A DNA stretch of 64,000 nucleotides from Adenophora triphylla var. japonica (taxonomy: Eukaryota > Streptophyta > Magnoliopsida > Asterales > Campanulaceae). A program made the translations under genes and the position numbers. The stretch spans positions 41,228 through 105,227 of the forward strand of contig JAFEMH010007012.1 of NCBI GenBank assembly GCA_022495995.1. Direction: 5' to 3'. This document shows, piece after piece, positions 54,011 through 64,000 of the stretch (position 1 is the first letter of the stretch; every line of letters begins with the position of its first letter). Under the pieces are notes generated by a model. It made no database searches, was not told where the DNA came from, and worked only from the letters and a program-made list of their open reading frames with translations.

Positions 54011-54740
54011 AAAGTAAGCTACTCAGTTTACCACCAATACCCCAGTTTCATTAAAGGGATACCCCTATTGCACTTCTCCGCGGAATCCAAATTAACTATA
54101 TGGACTCTTGTAGGTTATGGTGCCTAACGGATATGAACTATTTATTTATGGAGGAGTTGACGTATGTTGTAGACTTCAATTGAATTTCTTTATGTCTTAA
54201 TAAGCTCATTATGCAGTTTCGTTTTGTTTCTACGGCTCAATGGCTTGGATGTAATTAGGTAAACATAAATCTCCAATGATTTTTTGTGAATAATTTTGAT
54301 GAAAAGGAAAATGTTTTCATTTGGGATCTCGCTGCTTTCAAGAATGGAAACAATATAATGATGAACTGGTGGAGGAAGAATATTCTCTAGCCAGGCAGTT
54401 TAGACAAACATTGACACTAGTCAAACATGGGGAAAAAGTTATCACTACTTCATTCCAGTGAACCTAACCTTGAGCCACATTTTCTCACATTGATACATCC
54501 TATAAATCAACAAAGAGCCATAAAAGCTTGCAATTTAGTGTAACAAATGAACTTCACAGAATGACCACCTAGTTAAGAAATGGCCGCTTGCTTGGACTTC
54601 TTAGTGTTATTCTCAAGTCAACAGAGTTGCAAGATCTCAAAATTTGAGATGGCCATGGATTCAAGTATCAATAACAGAAATGTAGGGAGAGAAAGATGAG
54701 AGAAAACTTTGTTTGTTATTTCTGGATTGACTGAATGAAT
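54011..54740. other. Unassigned sequence between Copia-D and Copia-E
   Basis: The continuation of the 45986-47488 flank. No ORF, repeat or RNA gene recognised. Confidence 0.5.
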
Positions 54741-55189
54741 TGTTGGAACATTTCTATTCCATTAAAGTAAAACACTCATGTTCGGAAGAAGTTTGAGAAA
54801 GAAGATGAAGGCGGAAGCGTACCTGTTGAATCCATCTTGATGTTCTTAAAGAGAGAAGAAAGAAAGGTAGGGAATGAAGTTCTTATAAATGATAGTGCCC
54901 ACACTTAATCTTCTTAATCAATGAAGAGAAGTTTATGATTGAATTTTTGTGAATGTAGTAAGTGTCTCTAATGGCTGATGGATAGCCTTTATATAATAAG
55001 AGAAGGGGCACTTCATTTAGGGACTACACCCTTTCATAAAGTTGGTGGTGTGAAGTTACCATTATGCCCATCATTTAATGGTACTTACACCTAATGGAAT
55101 TCTACATATTTAATCTATACTTTAACTTTATTAAATGATTATAACACATAGAATTAAATAACACATATTAATTAATTCATGTTCTAACA
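54741..55189 (-). repeat. Copia-E 3' LTR
   Basis: 449 bp. In element sense it starts TGTTAGAAC and ends GTTCCAACA, an inverted terminal pair. A minus-strand TATATAA is at 54989-54995, and GGTACGCTTCCGCC (about 54810) is a word common near plant copia LTR ends. The left flank TGAAT (54736-54740) should be the target duplication. Confidence 0.8.
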
Positions 55190-55200
55190 ATCTCCCACTT
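55190..55200 (-). promoter_or_regulatory. Copia-E polypurine tract
   Basis: The minus strand reads AAGTGGGAGAT directly before the LTR, almost the same PPT as Copia-C. Confidence 0.82.
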
Positions 55201-55546
55201 GGATTACATGAATATGTGTCTTTGACTTAATAAATTCCTTTAATCATTTATAATATGAATGACAACCCTTATGTGCACTTTTATTGTCATCCAACACAAT
55301 CCCATCCATTAGTCTTATAAGGATAGGGACTAAAGGGGCAGTTGTTGTAATTGATTCGCAACTAAACCCACATTAATCACATATGTATATCCAACTAAAT
55401 GACATAGATTAAGTATAGATATGAAGCATGGAATATTCAATGAATATACAAAATGTATATATATTCTCCAACTAGTCCTTCTTAACCAAATGAGATCAAT
55501 ATGCAAAAACAAAAACAACTGAAAAACAACACAAACTCCCATTGAT

Positions 55547-56944
55547 TTAAGCATTATCAAAAGTCATTACACTCATATGAGCAACATGCTCGTGAAAAAC
55601 TAAAGGAGACAATGTCTTAGTAAATGGATCCGCTAACATGGAATTTGTCCCTATAAGTTGTATATCTATTTGTTCATTTTGTACTCTTTCTCTTACAACA
55701 AGAAACTTAATATCTATATGTTTAGACTTTGATGAACTCTTGTTGTTGTTGGAGTACAACACTGCGGCCCGATTGTCACAATATAACTTAAGCGGTCTTT
55801 CAACACCTTTGACAATTCACAGTCCTTCAATGAATTTACGCAACCATATAGCTTGATTGGATGCCTCGTAGCAAGCAACAAATTCGGCTTCCATGGTGGA
55901 GGAAGTTACTAATGTTTGCTTGGCACTTCTCTAAGATACCGCTCCACTAGCTAATGTGAAAACGTAATCAGATGTCGACTTTCGACTATCTTGGCACCCA
56001 GCAAAGTCGGAATCGGAATAACCAACAATCTCAAGATGATCCGACTTTGTATATGTAAGCATGTAGTCCTTTATGTTTTGTAAGTATCTCATCACCCTTT
56101 TGGCTGCAACCCAATGTTCTTTTCCCGGATTGCTTTGGTATCGACCAAGCATGCCAACAATAAATGCAAGATCTGGACGAGTACAGACTTGTGCATTCAT
56201 TAAGCTTCCTACTGCCGTTGCATATGGGATTTCTTCCATATACTTGGATTCAATATTATTTTTAGGACATTGTTTTAAACTGAATTTATCTCTCTTAGAG
56301 ACAGGAGTGTCATGTGGCTTACAGTTTTCCATGCTAAACCTTTGTAATACCTTTTCTATATAGCTTTTTTGTGATAATCCTAAAATACCTCGTGAACGAT
56401 CACGATGTATTTGGATTCCTAATACAAAAGAAGCTTCACCAAGATCTTTCATCTCAAATGTGTTTGAGAGAAATTTCTTAGTTTCCTTAAGAAGGTCCTT
56501 ATCATTACTAGCAAGTAAAATATCATCCACATACAAGACCAAAATTATAAACCTACTCCCACTGAACTTATGGTACACACAATCTTCACCAAGATTTATT
56601 TCAAAGCCAAATGAAAGAATAACTTGGTTAAATTTTAAGTACCATTGACGAGATGCTTGCTTAAGCCCATATATGGATTTCTTAAGTTTACAAACTAGTT
56701 GACTAATTTGATCTGAATCAGTCACCATTTCTGGTTTCTTCATATAGATAGTTTCCTCAATGTCGCCATTGAGAAAAGGCATCTTTACATCCATTTGATG
56801 AAGCTCAAGATCAAAATGTGCTACTAATGCCATAATGATCCTAAAAGCATTTTTAGAGGATACCGATGAAAATGTTTCTTTGTAATCAATGCCTTCTTTT
56901 TTAGTAAATCCTTTAGCGACAAGACGAGCCTTATGTCTTTCCAT
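55547..56944 (-). pseudogene. Copia-E reverse transcriptase and RNase H
   Basis: Motifs in order are HKARLVAKGFTKKEG, LHQMDVKMPFLNGDIEE, SIYGLKQASRQWYLK, the active site VLYVDDILLAS and LGEASFVLGIQIHRDRSRG. The connection domain has ATAVGSLMNAQVCTRPD. RNase H has GYSDSDFAGCQDSRKSTS with the first catalytic Asp, but a TAG directly after the AVS motif (55934-55936) replaces a normally conserved Trp codon. A further stop precedes YCDNRAAVLYSNN. The C-terminal SKHIDIKFLVVRERV ... LADPFTKTL is present. Inactive. Confidence 0.87.
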
Positions 56945-58242
56945 ATTACCTTATGAATCCCTTTTGGTCTTAAAATACCCATTTACACCCAATGGGTTTC
57001 ACATTTTTAGGTAATGGGACAAGATCCCAAACGTCATTGTCTTTCATGGATTTTAACTCTTCATTTATGGCATTAATCCACTTATGAGAATTTGGACCAC
57101 TAATGGCTTCATGGAAGGTGATTGGTTCATCTCCCACTTAACCTAACGGTTCCTCATTCTCGGCAAGATACACATCATAATAATTCGGAATGGCACTCCT
57201 TCTTGCTCTATTAGATTTTCTTAAGGGCACCGGTTCAACTTGATTTTGAGGTTGTTGAATTTCCTCATCAACATTTTCATGTTGTTCATTAATAGGAGAA
57301 TTAATGTTATTTTGAATTATATGTTATTGTCGAATTTCAGGCACAAGTGCTTGATTTTCGATAGGAACTATAGGAAGAGGTATATAAACGAATTCCTCCT
57401 CTAACTCTTTAAATTCAAAATCATTATTCAAATTTTTCCCTTTAAAATCAACATCCTCAAAAAACCTAGCATTTCCCGTCTCAAAAAATGTTCTAGTTTT
57501 TGGGTCATAGAATTTATATCCCTAGATCTCTCAAAGATACCCTACAAAATAGCTACTAACAGTTTTAGGGTCCAGTTTGCTCTCATTAGGCCTATAAGGC
57601 CTAGCTTCTGCTGGACACCCCCATACATGAAGATGATTTAAGGAAGGTTTCTTATTCGTCCATAACTCATAAGGGGTTTTGTCGGTAGCCTTTGAAGGTG
57701 CTCTATTGAGAATATAAGCTGGGATTTTTAATGCGTCGCCCCATAATGAGTGAGGTAAAGAAGTACAAGAAACCATACTTCTCAGCATATCCTTAAGGGT
57801 TCTATTACGTCTCTCGGCTACACTATTCATATTGGGTTTCCCTGGCATGGTGTAGTGAGGGACAATCCCATACTCTTCTAAATAGCGTGCAAAAGGACCT
57901 GAACATTGTTCACCTGACCCGTCATTCCTACCGTAGTATTCACCACCACGATCGGATCTAACGTTCTTAATAGTCTTTTCAAGTTGATTTTCAACTTCAT
58001 CTTTGAAAGACTTGAACACTTCCAATGATTGAGATTTTTCATGAAGTAAATAAATGTATCCATAATGAGAGAAACCGTCTATGAACGTGATGAAATATGT
58101 TTGACCGTTCCATGAAGGGGTAGTGAACGGTTCACATATATCCGTATGAATAAGTTCTAAGACGTTTGAGGCTCTCAAGGATTCTGTGCCTTTAGTGTTT
58201 GTAAATTTCCCTTTAAGGCATTCAATACAAAAGTTATTTTCC
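56945..58242 (-). pseudogene. Copia-E integrase and IN-RT linker
   Basis: IN (57531-58178) shows [12 protein letters not shown] (first Asp), [32 protein letters not shown] (second Asp), [15 protein letters not shown] (Glu) and [13 protein letters not shown]. The usual YTMPGTPQQNG-type segment reads [12 protein letters not shown]. The part upstream of 58178 ([17 protein letters not shown]) is cut at 58243 by CACTA-3. The linker at 57530-56945 is acidic and low in conservation, with frame breaks near 57525, 57325 and 56945. Confidence 0.85.
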
Positions 58243-58445
58243 CACTACTAGAAACAGGGCATTTACCGACGGACATTTACCGACGGACTTAGTCCGTCGG
58301 TAATACCGACGGAAAACAAAAGTATTCCGACGGAAATTAATTTTATTTTACCGGGAAATTTTTTTTTTAAAATTTCATTTTGTCCGTCGGTAATTTAAAA
58401 ATTTCCGTCGGTAATACCGGAACAGTGTCCGTCGGTAATACCGGC
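58243..58445 (+). repeat. CACTA-3 left TIR and subterminal repeats
   Basis: TIR followed by TACCGACGGA / TCCGTCGGTA words at 58265-58320 and 58380-58440, as in CACTA-1. Confidence 0.82.
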
Positions 58446-58474
58446 AAGCCACGTCACGTCGGATAGCGAAGCCC

Positions 58475-58876
58475 TATATATAATGAAAAAATCCCATTTT
58501 TTAATTACGCCTTCATTTTTTACGCTTCTTCTCCTCTCTCAGTTCGCGAACGAACCCTAGCGCCTCGCCGTTGCCGTCGCCGTCTTCGGTAAGTTTCTCT
58601 CAATCGCTTAATTCATCTCTCACTCGATTTCTCCCTCTCACTCTCTCTCTCTCTCTCATCAGTAATTCGCGAACAAATGCCGTCTCCGCCATGGAAGCCG
58701 TTCGCCGTTGCCGTCTCCGTCGCCGGCCGGTAAGCTCTCTTTCTCTCTCTCAATCCCTTTCTCTCTCTCACTCGATTTCTCTCTCTCACTCGCTTTCTCT
58801 CTCTCTCTCTCGCAGTCGCCCTAGTCTCTGTCGTTGCCGTCGAGCCCGCCGTTCGCCGTCGTTGTCTCCGTCGCCG
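58475..58876 (+). promoter_or_regulatory. CACTA-3 promoter and three leader exons
   Basis: TATATATAA at 58475-58483. Leader exon 1 ends at 58588 (TTCG|GTAAGT), exon 2 spans 58663-58729 (GGCCG|GTAAGC), and exon 3 spans 58816-58876 (GCCG|GTAAGC). All introns are (CT)n-rich and end in CAG. The exons are short CCGTCGCC-rich cassettes resembling one another, so leader exons may multiply by tandem duplication. Confidence 0.5.
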
Positions 58877-59709
58877 GTAAGCTCTCTTTCTCTCTCTCTC
58901 TCTCACTGGATTTCTCTCTCTCTCAAGTATTGATTACGAAAGTATGCCTAATTTTGAAAAAAAAATAATTAATTGTGTATGTATAATTGTTGAAAAAAAA
59001 ATACTCGATTTAATTCTTCTTATATGTTTCTTCACAAAGATGATGATTATAATTTACTAGGCTATGCGAGTGATTTTTGATATGTCCAAAATAATGATTT
59101 TTTATGTGTCCAAAATAGTATCATCATACTCAATCTATATCCCGATGGATCTTCATTGGTATTTCTTAATTTCTCACCATTTTTTTATTTGGTCTACTCA
59201 TGTTTATTTGTATTTAATAAGTTTGCGAATTGGCTTTCTGTACTTTGTCGAGTTTGTCGAGAGTCCTTGTATTATTCTCTTTGTCGGGAGCCATTATATT
59301 CTCTCTAGTGCGTTGAGAGCTTTTATATTTTATTTGTATTACTTTCTATTGTAATGTTTGTAACGCTTGGTTTAACATATATTATCGATCCAAATATTTT
59401 CATTAAATACGTTTCCTTGAGGCCAAATTATTTTCTTTTAAAGATTTTTTGAATGTCAATGTTAAGCAGTGTACAAGTTCTACTTGGTGAAAAATTGTGC
59501 ATTCCAAATCATTCTTTGAAAGGACGTTTGATGGAGATCTGATTATGATTCAGGGTTTTTGCTATTGTGTATATTAATCCGTTTGCAAATATTGTATTGG
59601 ATGAGGCTCCGATCCATATAAATTATCATTTTTTGACTTTTATTTGAATGCAATTAATTTACCTTTGAAAAAGAAAAAAAACTTGCAACTTGTAACTAAT
59701 CGAGTTAAT

Positions 59710-59946
59710 CTATATTACAATAGGGGTGAAATCTAATCGCCACACAAAGAGTGACTCAGATTCAATTCCCAAAGTTTTCAAGCCTATATGAGGCTTTAGC
59801 GCATCAAGTACTTCAAATTCAAGTGCTGAGTCTCGAGTACCACCATAGATGCTACTCCATTTTATATCCAATCCATGAAGACCCTCCTTACCCAATATAT
59901 TAGCCTCCATAGCATCTTGAACGTTCATCACGTGCTCCGTACCAAC
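59710..59946 (-). pseudogene. Captured NLR (CC-NBS-LRR) leucine-rich-repeat fragment, antisense
   Basis: The minus strand reads EHVMNVQDAMEANILGKEGL, HGLDIKWSSIYGGTRDSALE and FEVLDALKPHIGLKTLGI. The phrase N-V-x-D-A-x-E-A-N-L-x-x-K-x-G-L followed by L-x-L-x-W-S and V-L-D-x-L-x-P-H-x-x-L-K is the signature of the first LRRs of plant RPP13/R13L-type NLR proteins. No NB-ARC is present. It is open for about 78 codons, then ends. It lies in the 5' intron region of CACTA-3, opposite to its transcription. Confidence 0.75.
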
Positions 59947-59967
59947 TATGTTACCCCCTTAATGATA

Positions 59968-60005
59968 CCCCCTCCGTCCCAAAATGAATGTCCAAAAAAG
60001 TTCCA
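59968..60005 (+). repeat. Single Stowaway/mariner-like terminus
   Basis: TACCCCCTCCGTCCCAAAAT resembles the CTCCCTCCGTCCCA terminal word of plant Tc1/mariner-type MITEs. No matching inverted end was found, so it is at most a fragment. Confidence 0.4.
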
Positions 60006-60074
60006 AATTTACTCTTGAAGAGCAAATTTTAAAAGGTTTTGGATATTCATATTGGAGACGAGTGAGTGAATGTC

Positions 60075-60157
60075 TAAAAAATGAAATAAAAAATAAATAA
60101 AATAAAAAAAAATAAAAAAAAACAAAATAAATAAATAAATAAAATAAATAATAATAA

Positions 60158-60207
<50 letters not shown>

Positions 60208-60286
60208 TAATAATAAATAAATAAAATAAAATAAAAAACAAAATAAATAAATAAATAAAATAAATAATAATAAAATAATAATAATA

Positions 60287-60318
<32 letters not shown>

Positions 60319-60401
60319 TAATAATAATAAAAACTAAAATAAAATAAAAAATTGGAATAAATAAAACAAAATAAATAAATAAATAAAATAAACAATAATA
60401 A

Positions 60402-60482
<81 letters not shown>

Positions 60483-60575
60483 AATAAATATAATAATAAA
60501 AAATAAAATAAAAAATAAAAAATAAAAAATAAAAAATAAAAAAAAAAAATAAAAATAAAAATATACATATATGTA
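60075..60575 (+). repeat. (AAT)n / AAATA microsatellite block
   Basis: About 500 bp of AAT, AATAAA and AAAAT repeats with three long pure AAT runs (60158-60204, 60275-60316, 60402-60485). Long minus-strand ORFs of Tyr/Ile/Phe/Leu here are simple-repeat artefacts. Confidence 0.93.
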
Positions 60576-60582
60576 TATATAT

Positions 60583-61345
60583 AAATAAGATGAGAGCCTT
60601 TCTCACACACAGCTATCAAAATCCGTCCATCTTTGATCAAAAAAGATAGAGCAAATAAGTTCTCCACTGTTTGAGCAAATGATTTTCTGTTTAATAAGAG
60701 TTTTTCCAATTTCACTGTCCTCTTCTCTCTAAGGATCTTAAACATCACAGCCATGTTCTTGTCGATTATCTGTTTTCTCTTCTTACAGTGGTATACGGTC
60801 ACAAGTAAAAACAAGGTACTTGATATAACACCGGTGAAGAGAAAACAACTTTCCTCCAATTTTTTAATCTCCACTTCCATTTACCCAAGATCACGATTGC
60901 AAAATCTTCCTCATGAGCATGAAAGGCGCGGTGTTGCTCTCAATCTCATGGTTGCTTCGCAAAACATGCAAAGCAACCGTGAGATTGAGGGCAACACCGC
61001 CGCCTTTCAAGCTCATGAGGAAGATTTTGCAATCGAATCTTGGGTAAATGGAAGGTGGAGATTGAAAAATTGGAGGAAAGCTCTGTTTCTCTTCACCGGT
61101 GTTATACTGTTACCTTGTTTTTACTGTGACCGTATACCACCAAATAAGAGTAAAACAAGCACCGTCAAGAACATAGGCTGTAATGTTTGAGATCCTTAGA
61201 GAGGAGGACAGTGAAACTGAAAAAACCTATATTAAACAGAAAATCATTTGCTCAAACAGTCGAGAACTTGTTTGCTTTGTCTTTATTGGTCTAAGCTGAG
61301 ATAGGGTTTTGATTGTTGTGGATGATAACGACTCTCATCTTGTTT
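60583..61345. repeat. 760-bp foldback of CACTA-3
   Basis: Arms of about 380 bp meet near 60965 (GGTTGCTTCGCAAAACATGCAAAGCAACC). Ends ATAAGATGAGAGCC and CGACTCTCATCTTG match the CACTA-1 foldback in the same orientation and CACTA-2 in reverse. Confidence 0.87.
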
Positions 61346-61379
61346 ATTGATCAAAATTATGCATGTTATGGTAATGAAT

Positions 61380-61620
61380 AAAAATAAAAATTATGCACGA
61401 TTATATGATTTGTAAATATCATTATTGTCTATTAAAATTGCTTGATTTTTCGATTATAAAGCAAGTAGACAAAGTGATATTTGCAATTCATACGATGTAT
61501 TTCGGGATGGGATAGAAGCCGACCCCAATTCTAAACCTAATGGACATTAATTGTCCTTTCACCCTAGAGAATGATATACTTAACAACAAAGAATTAAATA
61601 TTAATATTTAAAATTATTCA
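61380..61620 (+). repeat. Shortened copy of the 593-bp CACTA unit
   Basis: CACGATTATATGATTTGTAA, TTTCGATTATAAAGCAAGTA, GGGATGGGATAGAAGC and GACATTAATTGTCCTTTCA appear in the CACTA-1 order with the middle deleted. Confidence 0.8.
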
Positions 61621-61801
61621 CATCCACCTAAACCGACTACGAGACCAATTTGTGTTGAAAATTAACGAAAATTCGATGTTCCGAAGCGGTGTGAATTAGG
61701 GTTAGGGTTTTATATCAATAAACCTAAATGAAGTGTCTTTTTTATTTGTATATATATTGATATATTGTTTTTATTTGTATATATAATATACTAGTTTAGA
61801 T

Positions 61802-63455
61802 ATGTCGGGTCGAGGTGGCAATGCGTTCAAAGAGAGGCAAGGTTGCGGGTTTTGTCCATCGTCTTTGTTTCTCCAAGGACTGGAGGGGAGGGCTCTACGT
61901 CTGGTTCGGGACGTAGTGATGATTTGAGCAGTCAAGGTAATGTAAAGCTCTAGTGTTCCGGTTAATGAACCATCAGGACGGGTTAACTTGGACGCAATTA
62001 TTAATGAGGATGGAAAAATGGTAATATCTATCTCTCCCAAAGTGGCCGGTAAGTATTATTTAATTGTAAATGTCATATATATAATGTTTACATTTTATTA
62101 TTGTCTTTTTATTTGTACATATATTGATATATTATTTTTCAATTAATATCTTATAGGTTTATACATGGTGGTTGTCGAAGATCACCGCTAGATGGTTTGG
62201 GGATTTATTCGGCGAGTATAATTTTTGAGAATTTTATCCCACCCCGAAGTCAATATCAAAGAGAGGTGTACGCTATCTGTATAGCCGAGTTTAGTAAAAT
62301 TACTTAATTCTCTTTCCTTTGTAAAGTTTGTAGACTATTCCCTTGTTTATTTAACTACTTTTACTATTTTTGTAGCACATATATTCATGCCCTGGAGTTT
62401 ACCGACGTTCAAATCGAGGCGGCTTTCAAGAAATTGGTTGTTAAGCGATGCCTGTTTGGGAAAGTGTACGACATGAAAAGAAAGTGGCTAAATGATGGTT
62501 TGCCTCCGGCTAATTTCTCCACTAGTGCGTGGGAGCGGTGGGAAGCCTATTGGAACAGTGAGAAATTTCAAAAAGTTCAGAAATTGCAAAGAAGAATAGG
62601 AACTCACAAGAGGGGCGGGGAGTGTGCACACCGGAGGATCAATTAACTTCGGCGAGACTTGGTCGAGAATGGTAAACTTACTTCATTTTATTATCCGTTT
62701 GTAAATTAAGCAATACTCTATTTGATTCATATATTGTTATTATTTGATAGGCTTTTTAAAGTTTTAATTTTTTTATATGTTAAAGCGTAAGAAACACGGA
62801 GATGATGAGGCGTGCGTCTTTAGCTGTGTGTTTCGGCTACACATCTTGCGGAGGCTGGCGATGGCTCGGGGCCACAATGGGTCAACCCTTATTACTGCAC
62901 TCTTTATGTAAGTGTTAATAGTATTTTCTATTAGTAAATTATAAATTATTTAGTTAAAGAAATATTATTTTATTCCATAGGGTATAATGTATTATTTATT
63001 TATTTTCAGGAAGAGTATGATAGGCGGGCTCGTGAGGAGGCTAGTGAAGAAGGAAGTTTGGCTCCTGAGAGCACCGAGCGGCACCGCCTTCGTGAAAAGC
63101 TTTGGGCGGCCATTGTCCTCCGAGACAAGCAACCAAAGGAGACCGCTTGCCTGGATTCGGAGGACATGGTGCGGGGTATTTTAACATGCCATTCCGCAGC
63201 CTCTACTACGCAATACTTTTCATCTTCTTCCTCCCGCCAAGGCAGCCATACAGTGTGGATCAATCGAAGCGTTTGATGATCGGGTCAACAGAGAGGTTGA
63301 GAGGCGAGGTGGAGCTGATCCAGAGCCGAGGTGCATGCCCGTGGAGGCCCAGTGCACACCCAAAAAGTGCGGGGCCCACCGCGAGACAGAGATGCACACC
63401 CCGGTGGGAGGCCTGTGATGCAGTATATTGGAGCAATGTACGGCTTGAGCCGTAG
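61802..63455 (+). pseudogene. CACTA-3 Transposase_24-type gene, frameshifted
   Basis: The ATG at 61802 (MSGRGGNAFKERQG) follows TAGTTTAG. Exon 1 ends at 62049 with GGCCG|GTAAGT after VNLDAIINEDGKMVISI, parallel to VDSEGRIYVRI in CACTA-2. A middle exon (about 62156-62280) has SKITARWFGDLFGEYNF. The 62375-62640 exon has HALEFTDVQIEAAFKKL, VYDMKRKWLNDG and SAWERWEAYWNSEKFQ, then a frameshift near 62640. The last exon (about 63010-63455) has AREEASEEGSLAPEST and LREKLWAAIVLRDKQ, with later frame changes. It is a PF03004-like layout, homologous to the CACTA-2 gene at 6960-8727. Confidence 0.6.
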
Positions 63456-63689
63456 CATGCGACGATAACTTGGCTACCCACGAATTTGCAATCACAGCCA
63501 CAAACTTTGACCTTTGACCACGTAATAGCGATAACGCTTCGGTGAGTCGAGTCGGTCAATACCTTAGGCGAAGTGGCGCGGTGTGGTAGTGGCGGTGGTA
63601 GCGGTAGCCGGTAGCGGCGGCGCTTCGTGGTAAAGGTCGTGGTTTGATTGACATTCATTTTTATTTGGCTAGCATGTAATGTAAACAAA

Positions 63690-63910
63690 TATATTTTGTT
63701 TCTCTTTCCCTTTCCCTCTCCTTCCCTTTTCCCCAAGCTTTAAACAATTTCCTTTTCCCCTTTCCCCTTCCCCTTCCCCTTTCCTTTCGCTGGCGTGTGA
63801 TGTTATTACAGCTTTCATTTTATTTGATGTTCAAACAAAACATTTTCCTTCCCTTTTCCCTTTTCCATTACCCTTATCACTTTCCCATTACCCCTTTTCC
63901 CTTTCAGTTT
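63690..63910 (+). repeat. Polypyrimidine tract CCCTTTCC downstream of the CACTA-3 gene
   Basis: Three blocks of C/T-rich CTTTCCCTTTCCC sequence (63695-63735, 63750-63790, 63850-63905). In coding sense it is equivalent to the polypyrimidine tract following the same gene in CACTA-2 (6833-6714 on minus). Confidence 0.75.
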
Positions 63911-64000
63911 GTAGGTTGTTTGTGTTTTTTTTAAGTTGAGATTTGTTTAAAACAGTTTGACAGTTTACATGGTTTTAATAGTCAAAATAAATTTTTTTTA

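Larger units (their letters stand above)
54741..64000 (-). mobile_element. Copia-E: Ty1/copia on the minus strand, cut by CACTA-3, 5' half outside the window
   Basis: The 3' LTR is at 54741-55189. pol remnants run leftwards from 58242. The sequence stops abruptly inside the GAG-pre-integrase/integrase region at the CACTA-3 TIR. The rest of integrase, gag and the 5' LTR must lie beyond CACTA-3 outside the window, so the end given here is only the window limit. Confidence 0.85.
58243..64000 (+). mobile_element. CACTA-3: left part of a CACTA element, right end outside the window
   Basis: Starts CACTACTAGAAACAGGGC, nearly the CACTA-1 TIR, preceded by TCC (expected TSD, not verifiable here). Plan: ACCGACGG subterminal repeats (58260-58445), TATA box, three leader exons, antisense NLR fragment, AAT microsatellite, 760-bp foldback, 593-unit remnant, then a Transposase_24 gene on plus. 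No TNP2 gene is seen before the window ends. Confidence 0.85.

Noticed and set aside
60009..60880. Long minus-strand frames rich in Tyr, Ile, Leu and Phe that look like membrane proteins
   Set aside because: They are translations of the AAT/AAATA microsatellite and the adjoining foldback arm.
1..64000. tRNA, rRNA or snoRNA genes
   Set aside because: No A/B-box pair with cloverleaf potential and no rRNA-like stretch noticed on reading. The only tRNA-related matches are the two retrotransposon PBS words. A tRNAscan or Rfam run would settle this.

Overview
The window is repeat-dense nuclear DNA of a flowering plant, most likely a eudicot. The evidence is plant-lineage Ty1/copia and Ty3/gypsy retrotransposons, CACTA (En/Spm) DNA transposons with plant-only domains, telomere-like TTTAGGG derivatives, a plant type-I DnaJ fragment and a plant NLR fragment. 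I found no complete host gene, no rRNA or tRNA gene and no CRISPR array. Almost every base can be assigned to a nested set of transposable elements (element names below are mine).

Left third (1-25480): a Ty3/gypsy-type LTR with internal minisatellites (1-3252, apparently resuming near 24080-25480) is interrupted by CACTA-1 (from 3253, right end not found). CACTA-1 is interrupted by CACTA-2 (6004-23959), whose 32-bp TIRs and 3-bp target duplication TCA are both visible. CACTA-2 carries, on the minus strand, a decayed third gene (13110-14560), a TNP2 transposase gene (12900-9081) and a spliced Transposase_24-type gene (8727-6960). Its 5' side carries a 770-bp foldback, MIR-like hairpins, a 289-bp Helitron-like insertion, 5' leader exons, and a cargo block: an array of about 200 CCCTATA units, a degenerate TTTAGGG-like tract, and an inverted repeat built from the last exon and 3' UTR of a host DnaJ gene.

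Middle (25481-45985): an old Sirevirus-type copia (SIRE-B) is split by a younger relative, SIRE-A (26162-44757, TSD TATGC, LTRs 985 and 983 bp, PBS, several PPTs, gag, pol, env-like ORF). SIRE-A is split in its IN-RT linker by Copia-C (30736-38855, minus strand, TSD GGAAC, LTRs about 99 percent identical, gag largely deleted).

Right third (45986-64000): an unassigned stretch with one possible terminal exon is split by Copia-D (47489-54005, TSD AGAAC). After about 0.7 kb comes Copia-E (minus, LTR 54741-55189), whose integrase region is cut at 58243 by CACTA-3. CACTA-3 runs off the window and repeats the CACTA-1/2 plan (TIR, leader exons, large foldback, Transposase_24 gene) and carries an antisense NLR fragment.

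The most unusual signals are: (i) a palindromic cassette, two AGTGTTGCC words followed by two GGCAACACT words, reiterated in SIRE-A through LTR, gag, pol linker, env-like ORF and spacers, with Copia-C and Copia-D each carrying a different reiterated palindrome; (ii) the DnaJ inverted repeat, a potential hairpin-RNA source against a host chaperone gene; (iii) the TATAGGG/CCCTATA telomere-variant array; (iv) the long foldback conserved in all three CACTA elements.
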